Assembly: GCF_934371575.1 (NCBI RefSeq)
Contig: NZ_CAKRNY010000018.1
Span: forward strand, 1 to 64,000
Length of the DNA stretch: 64,000 bases
Direction: 5' to 3'
From: an uncultured Blautia sp.
GTDB taxonomy: Bacteria; Bacillota; Clostridia; Lachnospirales; Lachnospiraceae
The notes under the pieces are model-generated. The model saw only the letters and a list, made by a program, of their open reading frames with translations. It did not search any database and was not told the DNA's origin. The number at the start of each line of letters is the position of its first letter. Position 1 is the stretch's first letter. Made by a program: the position numbers and the translations under genes. Below are positions 54,914 to 63,017 of this stretch, one piece after another.

Positions 54914-55814
54914 TGCGGATGGAATTAAGCTGCAGATTCCCTATTATTATCTGAAAGGAAAGCTGCGGGCAAATGTGAAGAAACAGCCGGTAATCTGGGT
55001 GGAAGCGGCTTTGCATGGAGATGAATACGATGGAATCATTACAGTAATGCAGCTTCTGGAAGAATTAAAGCCAGAGCAGTTGTCAGGAGATGTGCTTCTG
55101 GTCCCGATTCTGAATGTTTCGGCTTATGAAGGTCAGGCAAATGGAAGCCCTGTAGATGGAGTTAATCTGAACAGAGTTTTTGACCGGGAACAGCCGGGCA
55201 ACACTTTTTCCTATAAATATGGAGAAGTTATACTGGGATTGATCCTTGGAATTGCCGATTGTGTAGTAGATTTGCATGGAGGCGGACAGTATCTTGACGT
55301 TGACTCATTTGCTTCTGTTCCAAGGCAGGCAAATGAGAAGATAGAAAGTTTGGCAGAACAGTTGCAGATCAATTACATATGTAGGCATTTACAAAAAGGA
55401 ATGCTGATCGAGCGCCTGATTGGTGAAGGAATTCCGGCAATTCTGCTTGAAAGCGGAGGCGGACTTTCCGCTTCGGATGCTACAGTGAGAACGCATAAAG
55501 AAAATGTTCTTCGTATTTTACAGTATTTTGGTTTTCTTGATAATGTGCCGGTGAAAGAAAATGAGAAAAAGCCAGTGTGCATCACTCAGGCAGAACATTT
55601 ATATTTCCAGGAGCCGGGCGTGCTTTTGTATAACGCAAGGGTTGGCGATATTGTGAAAAAAGAAGACCTGCTTCTTAGCTGGGTGTGTACAGCAGATGGG
55701 AAAAAGTATGAGCTTACATGTCCCATAGAAAAGGGAGTGATCCTGTCAATTCATACATCTGTACAGGTACGTAAAGGCGCATATGCAGTTATGATCGGTC
55801 ATCTGGAGAATTGA
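54819..55814 (+). CDS. succinylglutamate desuccinylase/aspartoacylase family deacylase
   Basis: 331-aa zinc carboxypeptidase-fold deacylase. Zinc and substrate ligands: ALHGDEYDG near 65 (H-x-x-E), VNLNRVF near 113 and DLHGGG near 148. It cleaves an N-acyl group from an amino-acid-like compound (family knowledge). RBS AAGGGAGG lies inside the DMT reading frame. Lies upstream of the importer, so it may deacylate the imported compound. No signal peptide; cytosolic. Confidence 0.87.
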   Translation: MQKEVERELALFRKKTRDMVCGNILAESFSVDADGIKLQIPYYYLKGKLRANVKKQPVIWVEAALHGDEYDGIITVMQLLEELKPEQLSGDVLLVPILNVSAYEGQANGSPVDGVNLNRVFDREQPGNTFSYKYGEVILGLILGIADCVVDLHGGGQYLDVDSFASVPRQANEKIESLAEQLQINYICRHLQKGMLIERLIGEGIPAILLESGGGLSASDATVRTHKENVLRILQYFGFLDNVPVKENEKKPVCITQAEHLYFQEPGVLLYNARVGDIVKKEDLLLSWVCTADGKKYELTCPIEKGVILSIHTSVQVRKGAYAVMIGHLEN

Positions 55815-55876
55815 TAATAAGTAAAAAAGCGAGCTTTATTACACGCTTAAAATAAAGAGAAATAAAGGAGATTATT

Positions 55877-57397
55877 ATGAAAAAAATGAGAAAAGTTTTT
55901 GCAGCACTGCTTGCAGCTGCTGTAAGTGTCACATCACTTGGCACAAGTGTTTATGCATCAGCAGATGACGGCACACTTGTTATTGCAAGAGCATATGATG
56001 CAGTGGGGCTTGATCCGGGCTTCCTTACCGAGAATGCTCAGATTGTAGACAATATTTTTGACCGTCTGGTTATGAGAGATGAGGATCTGAACCTGGTACC
56101 GGGACTTGCTACAGAGTGGAGTCAGCTGGATGACCTTACCTGGCAGTTTAAGCTTCGGGAAGGTGTAAAGTTTCACAACGGAGAAGATTTTACTGCAGAA
56201 GATGTGAAATATTCCATCGACCGTGTTCTGGATCCGGAAGCAAACGCTCCGACAGCCAGTTATATTTCATCAGTAGATCATGTGGATATTGTAGACGACT
56301 ATACAGTAAATGTGGTTACAAAAACGCCGGATCCGCTGATTCCAACCCGCTTTAACCGTTATCCTACAGAAATCGTTCCGAAAGATTATGTGGAAGAGGT
56401 TGGAGAGGAAGAATTTTCCGAGAATCCTATTGGTACAGGTCCTTATAAATTTGTAAGCTGGGCAAAGGATGAAAAGATTGTTCTGGAAGCAAACGAAGAT
56501 TACTGGAACGGTGCACCGGAGATCAAAACAGTAGAGTGGAAATCTATTCCGGAGGCTTCTTCCCGTGTAAGCGCTCTTGTTACAGGAGAGGTTGACATGG
56601 CACTGGGGGTTCAGCCAGAACAGCTTGATACGATTGAGCAGTCTGATATCGCAGATGTTTCCGTAGTAGAAAGGGGTGGAAACACCGTTTACATCGGTCT
56701 GAAAACAGATCAGGCACCATTTGACAACAAACTGGTAAGGCAGGCTCTTAACTATGCAATTGATGTAGATTCTATCGTAGAGTATGTTCTTGGCGGAGCA
56801 GCAGTTGCAACAAACAGTCTGATCGGACCTAAGGATACCGGATATGCAGGAGAGCCAGAGGGCTATGAATATAATCCGGAGAAAGCGAAGGAGCTTCTGG
56901 CCGAGGCAGGTTATCCGGACGGATTTGAGACAACACTTGATTCTGTAAACTGGTACATGCATTGTGATGAGGTAGCTCAGGCTGTAGCAGGTATGTTGGA
57001 AGAGGTTGGAATCAAGGTAACTGTAAATCCTGTGGAAAGCTCTGTATACCGTACCTCTGTACCGAATGGTGAGCAATCCCCAATGTACTTCCTGGGATGG
57101 AGCAGTACCAATACCCTTGATGCAGATGCGGCAATCTACGCAGTTCTCCATTCTGGCGAAAGTTATTCAACCTACAGTAATGAAGAGGTTGATGCGATGC
57201 TGGACGAGGCACGTTCCTGCACAGATGAAGAGAAGAGAAATGAGCTTTATGCGAAGATTCAGGATACAGTTATTGAAGATGCACCGAGAATTTTCCTGTA
57301 TCAGGAGAATAAATACATCGGTGTCAACAAGAATGTAAGCTTTACCGGACGTCAGGATGATTCTATTCCAGTATCGTTCATTTCATTTAATAAATAG
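55877..57397 (+). CDS. peptide/nickel-type ABC substrate-binding protein
   Basis: 506 aa of the SBP_bac_5 (OppA/DppA) family: LDPGFLTENAQIVDNIFDRL near 51, EGVKFHNGEDFTAEDVKYSI near 96, RQALNYAIDVDSIV near 290. The signal peptide KVFAALLAAAVSVTSLGTSVYA ends at AxA with no cysteine in a lipobox, so it would be secreted rather than lipid-anchored unless held otherwise. It opens the importer part and follows the deacylase by 62 nt. Confidence 0.92.
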   Translation: MKKMRKVFAALLAAAVSVTSLGTSVYASADDGTLVIARAYDAVGLDPGFLTENAQIVDNIFDRLVMRDEDLNLVPGLATEWSQLDDLTWQFKLREGVKFHNGEDFTAEDVKYSIDRVLDPEANAPTASYISSVDHVDIVDDYTVNVVTKTPDPLIPTRFNRYPTEIVPKDYVEEVGEEEFSENPIGTGPYKFVSWAKDEKIVLEANEDYWNGAPEIKTVEWKSIPEASSRVSALVTGEVDMALGVQPEQLDTIEQSDIADVSVVERGGNTVYIGLKTDQAPFDNKLVRQALNYAIDVDSIVEYVLGGAAVATNSLIGPKDTGYAGEPEGYEYNPEKAKELLAEAGYPDGFETTLDSVNWYMHCDEVAQAVAGMLEEVGIKVTVNPVESSVYRTSVPNGEQSPMYFLGWSSTNTLDADAAIYAVLHSGESYSTYSNEEVDAMLDEARSCTDEEKRNELYAKIQDTVIEDAPRIFLYQENKYIGVNKNVSFTGRQDDSIPVSFISFNK

Positions 57398-57478
57398 TCT
57401 GTAGCGTGTTTGAAAATATATTTTTTGAAGAATTTTTTTCAACATGGTTCAAGGTGCAGTGTAAATACAAAAATAGCG

Positions 57479-57505
57479 CAAAAATGGGACTATGTCCCAT
57501 TTTTG
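57479..57505 (+). other. hairpin between the binding-protein and permease genes
   Basis: CAAAAATGGGAC and GTCCCATTTTTG, 12-bp perfect, loop TAT. Likely protects the binding-protein mRNA 3' end and lowers permease expression. Confidence 0.75.
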
Positions 57506-57527
57506 TGTATTTAAAAGAGGAAAAAAT

Positions 57528-58445
57528 ATGTGGAAATATTTGTTTCGACGTTTTATTCAGGCGCTGATCACAATATGGGGAGCAATCACAGTTGTGTTTC
57601 TGATGATTCGTGTCACAGGTGATCCTGTACGTATGATTTTATCTCCGGAAGCTTCAGAGGAACAGGTGGCAGCACTTAGGGAATCACTGGGATTAAACCA
57701 ATCGCTTGGAAAGCAGTATCTTGATTATCTGTCAGATGTTCTTCATGGAAATCTGGGAGATTCTTTTACGTATAAGCAGTCAGCACTGAAAGTACTGATG
57801 GAGCGAATTCCGGCAACTTTTCAGCTGGCGTTGGCTGCGATTCTTATGGCATGTGTTGTGGGAATTCTGTTCGGAATTCTTTCTGTATTATTTAAAAATG
57901 GCATAATTGATGCAATTACAGGACTTTTTGTTACAACCGGACAGTCAATCCCTGTTTTCTGGCTGGGAATTATGCTTATTATGGTATTTGCCGTAAAATT
58001 TGGAATTTTTCCTACATCAGGAGCAGATAAATGGAATTCTATTATTCTCCCTGCGATTTCTCTTGCTGCGTATCCGGCAGCTACAATTACGAAGCTGATG
58101 CGTTCAAATCTTCTGGAAGTAATGGGGCAGGATTACATAAGAACGGCCAGGGCAAAAGGAATGGGGATGTGGAGAGTTATTTTCACACAGGCCATTAAAA
58201 ATGCGTTTATCCCGGTTTTGACAGTAATAGGTCTGGAGTTTGGTACTTTGCTTGGCGGTGCGGTGGTAACAGAAACGGTTTTTGCATGGCCGGGAATCGG
58301 AAGGGTCATCATTCAGGCTGTATATGCCAGGGATTTTCCTTTGGTTCAGGCAGGAATCCTTGTGGTCAGCTTTGTTTTTGTGTTTATTAATTTTCTGGTT
58401 GATGTGGGATACACCCTGCTGGATCCGAGAATTAAATATAATTAG
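57528..58445 (+). CDS. peptide-type ABC permease, OppB/DppB-like
   Basis: 305 aa, six TMs. N-terminal FIQALITIWGAITVVFLMIR, TM domain with the EAA loop TARAKGMGMWRVIFTQAIKNA near 205. ATG 57528 chosen (AGAGGAAAAAAT). Pairs with the following permease. Confidence 0.93.
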   Translation: MWKYLFRRFIQALITIWGAITVVFLMIRVTGDPVRMILSPEASEEQVAALRESLGLNQSLGKQYLDYLSDVLHGNLGDSFTYKQSALKVLMERIPATFQLALAAILMACVVGILFGILSVLFKNGIIDAITGLFVTTGQSIPVFWLGIMLIMVFAVKFGIFPTSGADKWNSIILPAISLAAYPAATITKLMRSNLLEVMGQDYIRTARAKGMGMWRVIFTQAIKNAFIPVLTVIGLEFGTLLGGAVVTETVFAWPGIGRVIIQAVYARDFPLVQAGILVVSFVFVFINFLVDVGYTLLDPRIKYN

Positions 58446-58459
58446 GAGGGCAGCAGAAA

Positions 58460-59314
58460 ATGAAAAAAGGTTTTCCGGGTTTGTTTAAAAGAAACTGGAA
58501 AGGAATTCTGGGTGCCACTATATTGATTATTGTTGTATTTGCTGTTATTCTGGCACCTTTTATAGCACCTTATGATGTGAATAAGCAGTTTTTGGCAGAT
58601 TCCATGAGTCCGCCGTCCCTGCAGCCGGCGAGAAGCGAAAATATCCATCTTCTGGGAACCGATAATCTGGGGCGTGATCTGCTGACACGACTTTTGTACG
58701 GCGGTCAGATTTCTCTGATGGTTGGAGCTATGGCAATTGTGATCTCTGGGGTGATCGGTGTTGTACTGGGATTGATTTCCGGCTATTTCGGAGGGCTGAC
58801 AGACTCTGTGATCATGCGTCTGGCAGATATTCAGCTGGCGATTCCAAGTATGCTTCTGGCAATTGTTATGGCTGGTATTATGGGGTCTGGAATTATGAGT
58901 ATCATTATTGTACTATCAATTACCGGATGGGTACAATATGCCCGTGTTGTCCGGGGAAGTGTTCTGAAAGTAAAGGAAATGGAATATGTGCAGGCAGCAG
59001 TGTCAATGGGAGCTGGAAAGGGTCGTGTTCTGTTTAAGTATATTCTGCCGAATATTTTTAACTCTGTTATTGTAATTGCAACGCTTCAGATGGCACGAAT
59101 GATTCTGCTGGAGGCATCTTTAAGCTTCCTGGGACTGGGAGTCAATGTTGCAACACCTACATGGGGAAACATGATAAGCACAGGCCGGGATTATATTACC
59201 ACAGCGGGATGGCTGTGTGTGGTTCCGGGTGTTGCGATTATGGTGGTTATCATTGCAATTAATTTACTGGGCGAGTGGCTTCGCGACACTATGGATCCGC
59301 AGATGAAGGTGTGA
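58460..59314 (+). CDS. peptide-type ABC permease, OppC/DppC-like
   Basis: 284 aa, six TMs; N-terminal PFIAPYDVNKQFLADSMSPP region and HLLGTDNLGRDLLTRLLYGG near 57 are typical of the OppC group. EAA loop AAVSMGAGKGRVLFKYILPN near 178. RBS TTAGGAGGG. Confidence 0.93.
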   Translation: MKKGFPGLFKRNWKGILGATILIIVVFAVILAPFIAPYDVNKQFLADSMSPPSLQPARSENIHLLGTDNLGRDLLTRLLYGGQISLMVGAMAIVISGVIGVVLGLISGYFGGLTDSVIMRLADIQLAIPSMLLAIVMAGIMGSGIMSIIIVLSITGWVQYARVVRGSVLKVKEMEYVQAAVSMGAGKGRVLFKYILPNIFNSVIVIATLQMARMILLEASLSFLGLGVNVATPTWGNMISTGRDYITTAGWLCVVPGVAIMVVIIAINLLGEWLRDTMDPQMKV

Positions 59315-59324
59315 GGTAAAATCA

Positions 59325-60311
59325 ATGTTATGGCTTTCAAAGGAAGATACTATCAAAGCTGGTGTGCTGGATATGAAAAGGGCGCAGAAACTGGTGGAAA
59401 AAACTTTCTGCCTGTATGAAAAAGAGCAGGCTTTAAATGCGCAGGAGATTCCCGTTATACATCCGGATTTTGGTGATGGAAGATTTTATTCATTGCCAGC
59501 ATATGTAGGTGGGGAAATTCATACAGCAGGCCTGAAGTGGACCACACTTTTTCCCGAAAATGAGAAGCAGGGCAGTCCTGCATCCTGTACCTTACTTGTT
59601 CTTAGTAATCCTGAAAATGGAATGCCAGAGGCAATTCTGGATGGTACGCTGATCAGTTCCATGCGAACGGGAGCCGTCAGTGCAGCTGCATTTGCAAATT
59701 TGTGTAAAAAAGAAGTGAAGCAAGCTGTCTGTTGTGGCGCCGGAGTGCAAGCCAGACAGCAGCTTCGGGCACTTTGTACGGTGAAACCGAAATTAGAGCA
59801 GGTATATATCTGGGGAAGAACAGAGGAAAAAGCCAGACGGTTGGGAGCAGAACTGTCGGCAGAATTCCCTCAGATTCATATCAGCAGCGTAAAGGATTTT
59901 CAGGAAGTGGTCCGGGAATGCGATGTTGTGATCGCTGCAACACCGGCAGCAGTGCCATACCTGAAAAAGGAGCATTTTAAGGAGAACTGTTTTTATCTGC
60001 AGATTGGTATGAATGAGATTGAAGAAGAGGCATTAAATGCATTTGATGCAATTATTAGTGATGATTTCGATAAAGGGATAGCGAACAGTCGCCAGTCTGT
60101 ATATGAGGCATACCGGAAGGGAGCATTAAATCTTAAGCTTCTGCAGGGAAATCTGTCAGAATATCTTCTGGGAAAAAGGGATGCCGAGCAGTGGAAAAAT
60201 GGTAAGATTATGTTTGATGCTTTTGGTCTGCCGATTTTTGATCTTGCACTGGGAGCCGGGGTGTACCAACGCGCCCTGGAATTGAAAATTGGAACAGAAT
60301 TAATATTTTAA
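59325..60311 (+). CDS. ornithine cyclodeaminase / mu-crystallin family protein
   Basis: 328 aa. Substrate-contact region GLKWTTLFPENEKQGSPAS near 64, SMRTGAVSAAAFANL near 112 and the NAD(P)-binding GAGVQARQQLRALC near 142. Known members deaminate ornithine to proline, or reduce ketimines, or act as alanine dehydrogenase. Placing it between permease and ATPase genes of one operon suggests it processes the imported compound; the substrate is not decided. Confidence 0.87.
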   Translation: MLWLSKEDTIKAGVLDMKRAQKLVEKTFCLYEKEQALNAQEIPVIHPDFGDGRFYSLPAYVGGEIHTAGLKWTTLFPENEKQGSPASCTLLVLSNPENGMPEAILDGTLISSMRTGAVSAAAFANLCKKEVKQAVCCGAGVQARQQLRALCTVKPKLEQVYIWGRTEEKARRLGAELSAEFPQIHISSVKDFQEVVRECDVVIAATPAAVPYLKKEHFKENCFYLQIGMNEIEEEALNAFDAIISDDFDKGIANSRQSVYEAYRKGALNLKLLQGNLSEYLLGKRDAEQWKNGKIMFDAFGLPIFDLALGAGVYQRALELKIGTELIF

Positions 60312-60326
60312 TCAGGAGTGAATCTG

Positions 60327-61295
60327 ATGGCGAACGATTTTATATTAGAAATAAAAGATCTGACCACATGTTTTTACACAGAAAATGGTCTGCTTCCGGC
60401 AGTGAACGGAGTGAATCTAAAGCTGAGAAAAAAGGAAACTTTGTGCATCGTAGGAGAATCAGGCTGTGGAAAAAGTGTAACATCTCTTTCTGTTATGCAG
60501 CTTCACGATAAAAAAACAGTGCGTTATACTGGCGGAGAGATTCTTTTTCATGGGGAAGATCTTCTGAAAAAAACAGAGAAGGAAATGCAGAAAATCCGTG
60601 GAGACAGGATTGCAATGATTTTTCAGGAACCTATGACAGCGCTGAATCCTGTTTATACCATTGGAAAACAGATTACAGAAGCAATTCATATGCATCGTCA
60701 GGTTTCCAAAAAAGAGGCAATGGCGCAGGCTTTGGAGCTTCTGAATCAGGTTGGTATTCCGGATGCACCGAAACGTCTGAAACAATATCCTCATCAGTTA
60801 TCCGGTGGTCTCAGACAGAGAATTGCCATTGCCATGGCACTGGCCTGTCAGCCGGAGATTCTGATCGCGGATGAACCTACCACTGCACTGGATGTGACAA
60901 CACAGGCACAGATCCTGCGGCTGCTCAACGAATTGAAAGAGAGTCGGGAAATGTCTCTGATCCTGGTTACGCATGATCTGGGTGTTGTGGCGCAGATGGC
61001 AGACTATGTGGCTGTTATGTATGGTGGACGGGTAGTGGAATTGGCTCCTGTGAAGGAATTATACAGCAATCCAATTCATCCTTATACAAAAGGTCTGATA
61101 GATTGTGTGGTCAAAATGGACAGTGAAAAGGGCAGCCTGAAAACAATTGAGGGAATGGTTCCGGGACTGGCGGAACGTCATAAAGGCTGTGTATTTGCTA
61201 ATCGTTGTCCTCTGGCAACGGAGAAGTGCAGGGAAAAAGAACCGGTTTGGACTGAAAATGGCTCACATGGGGCAGCCTGCTGGGAAAGGCGGTAA
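60327..61295 (+). CDS. peptide-type ABC ATPase, OppD/DppD-like
   Basis: 322 aa. Walker A GESGCGKS near 39, signature LSGGLRQR near 154, Walker B ILIADEPTTALD. C-terminal cysteine-rich Oligo_HPY segment (CVFANRCPLATEKC) near 282. ATG 60327 chosen because AGGAG lies 8 nt upstream. Confidence 0.94.
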   Translation: MANDFILEIKDLTTCFYTENGLLPAVNGVNLKLRKKETLCIVGESGCGKSVTSLSVMQLHDKKTVRYTGGEILFHGEDLLKKTEKEMQKIRGDRIAMIFQEPMTALNPVYTIGKQITEAIHMHRQVSKKEAMAQALELLNQVGIPDAPKRLKQYPHQLSGGLRQRIAIAMALACQPEILIADEPTTALDVTTQAQILRLLNELKESREMSLILVTHDLGVVAQMADYVAVMYGGRVVELAPVKELYSNPIHPYTKGLIDCVVKMDSEKGSLKTIEGMVPGLAERHKGCVFANRCPLATEKCREKEPVWTENGSHGAACWERR

Positions 61296-61298
61296 TAG

Positions 61299-62279
61299 AT
61301 GATGGAAGAAAATAAGACAATGCTGGAAGTCCGGCATCTGAAAAAGTATTTTCCTGTGTCCGGGAAAAAGACAGCCAGAGCAGTGGATGACGTGAGTTTT
61401 TTGGTTCCACAGGGTAAAGTATATGGCATCGTAGGAGAATCCGGATGTGGAAAGACAACAATCGGAAAAATCATTGCAGGAATCTATGATCCTACAGAAG
61501 GAGAAGTGCTTCTGGAAGGAAAATCTATATTTCAGAAAAAAGACAAAGCGCTGGCAAAATTTTGCCGGAAAAATATACAAATGGTTTTTCAGGATCCATA
61601 TTCCTCTTTGAATCCCAAAATGCGTATTTCAAAGATTCTGGAAGAGCCCTTTCTTATTCATGAAAAAGGAATGTCAAAAGCAGAGCGCCAGAAAAGAGTT
61701 TCCGAGCTGTTGGAAATGGTGGGACTTCCCAAGGATTCCCTTCGCAAATATCCCCACGAATTTTCCGGTGGTCAGCGTCAGAGAATTGTAATTGCAAGAG
61801 CACTTGCATTAAATCCCAAGCTTTTGATCTGCGATGAGCCGGTATCGGCGCTGGATGTCTCCATTCAGGGACAGATCTTGAAGCTTTTGGAAAAGCTGCA
61901 GGCAGAGCTTGGAATAACGGTTATTTTTATTGCCCATGGACTGCATGTTGTGAAATATATGTCAGATAGAATTGGAGTACTGTATCTTGGAAGACTGGTG
62001 GAAGAGGCAGATTCAGATGAGCTGTTTTACCATCCGGGACATCCTTATACAGAACAGCTGATGGCCTCTATTCCGGAAGCAGATCCTAATGTAAAAATGC
62101 CGGAGCTGAAGCTGGAAGGAGAGCTTCCCAGTATTCTGGATGTGCCAAAAGGATGTTGCTTTTGCACCAGATGTCCGTATGCAAAGGAGCGTTGTTTCGA
62201 GGAACGTCCGCAGATGCAGGAGCTTGCACCAGGGCATAAGGCAGCATGTTTTTTTCCGCGGTATCCGAAAGACAGGTAA
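61299..62279 (+). CDS. peptide-type ABC ATPase, OppF/DppF-like
   Basis: 326 aa. Walker A GESGCGKTT near 46, signature FSGGQRQR near 156, Walker B LLICDEPVSALD; C-terminal CFCTRCPYAKERC. Completes the importer. ATG at 61299 or 61302; the two differ by one residue. Confidence 0.94.
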   Translation: MMEENKTMLEVRHLKKYFPVSGKKTARAVDDVSFLVPQGKVYGIVGESGCGKTTIGKIIAGIYDPTEGEVLLEGKSIFQKKDKALAKFCRKNIQMVFQDPYSSLNPKMRISKILEEPFLIHEKGMSKAERQKRVSELLEMVGLPKDSLRKYPHEFSGGQRQRIVIARALALNPKLLICDEPVSALDVSIQGQILKLLEKLQAELGITVIFIAHGLHVVKYMSDRIGVLYLGRLVEEADSDELFYHPGHPYTEQLMASIPEADPNVKMPELKLEGELPSILDVPKGCCFCTRCPYAKERCFEERPQMQELAPGHKAACFFPRYPKDR

Positions 62280-62321
62280 TTGTTTAAGGCAATAAATAAG
62301 TAATATGGAGGCAGTACAACG

Positions 62322-63017
62322 ATGGAAAGAAAAGAATTGGAAAATGCCATAGACTGTATTGTGAAAGAAAGCTACCCAAACGCATTCTGGAAAAGTTGTG
62401 CATTGTGGGATGGAGCCTGTCTGGAATCATATTCACATGTGATCGTGACGGTTTTTCCATTTTCTGAAATGCTGACTATGAAGGGATATAAAGAACCTCA
62501 TTTCCGGGAAATCCAATATGCTACTTTTCCATTCAGAAATGAGTTTGAGGCAAAAATGAGTGAAATGCTGAAGAACAATGGCATTCTCCATCATGTAGTA
62601 GTCCTGCCGGATCTGAGTAAAACCATGACTGCAGAGTTTTCTGTGAAAGAGGCTGCAAGACGTGCCGGACTTGGATGGATCGGAAAAAATAATCTGTTGA
62701 TCACTCCTGAGTTCGGTCCAAGGATTTCCATGTCCGGAATTCTTGTGGATGCTCCTTTGGATGATGGGGTTCCTATGGATAAAAGCCACTGCGGAGATTG
62801 CCGCAAATGTGTGGATGCGTGCCTGTTCAAGGTGTTGAGCGGAGTACAGTGGGAACCTGGGATTGCAAGGGAGCAGATGGTAAATTACCAGCTGTGCAGT
62901 GATGGGAGAAATCGTGCTAAGGCGACGAAGCTGGGAAGAAAGCTTGCCTGTGGAAAATGCATTGTATCCTGTCCTATGGGAACGGAAGAGGGATGGGAAG
63001 ATTGGAGAGAGAGATAA
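62322..63017 (+). CDS. short 4Fe-4S double-cluster protein, QueG-like C-terminal half
   Basis: 231 aa. EAARRAGLGWIGKNNLLITP near 112 is typical of epoxyqueuosine reductase homologues. Two clusters follow: CGDCRKCVDAC near 153-163 and CGKCIVSCP near 211-219. QueG is about 380 aa; the N-terminal corrinoid-binding half is much reduced here, so it is not a normal QueG. Next to a UroD-family gene it may feed electrons to reactivate a corrinoid methyltransferase system; that is inference. Confidence 0.8.
   Translation: MERKELENAIDCIVKESYPNAFWKSCALWDGACLESYSHVIVTVFPFSEMLTMKGYKEPHFREIQYATFPFRNEFEAKMSEMLKNNGILHHVVVLPDLSKTMTAEFSVKEAARRAGLGWIGKNNLLITPEFGPRISMSGILVDAPLDDGVPMDKSHCGDCRKCVDACLFKVLSGVQWEPGIAREQMVNYQLCSDGRNRAKATKLGRKLACGKCIVSCPMGTEEGWEDWRER

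Noticed and set aside
56270..57151. Minus-strand ORF of 293 aa
   Set aside because: Antisense to the binding-protein gene; Cys/Ile/Tyr-rich shadow.
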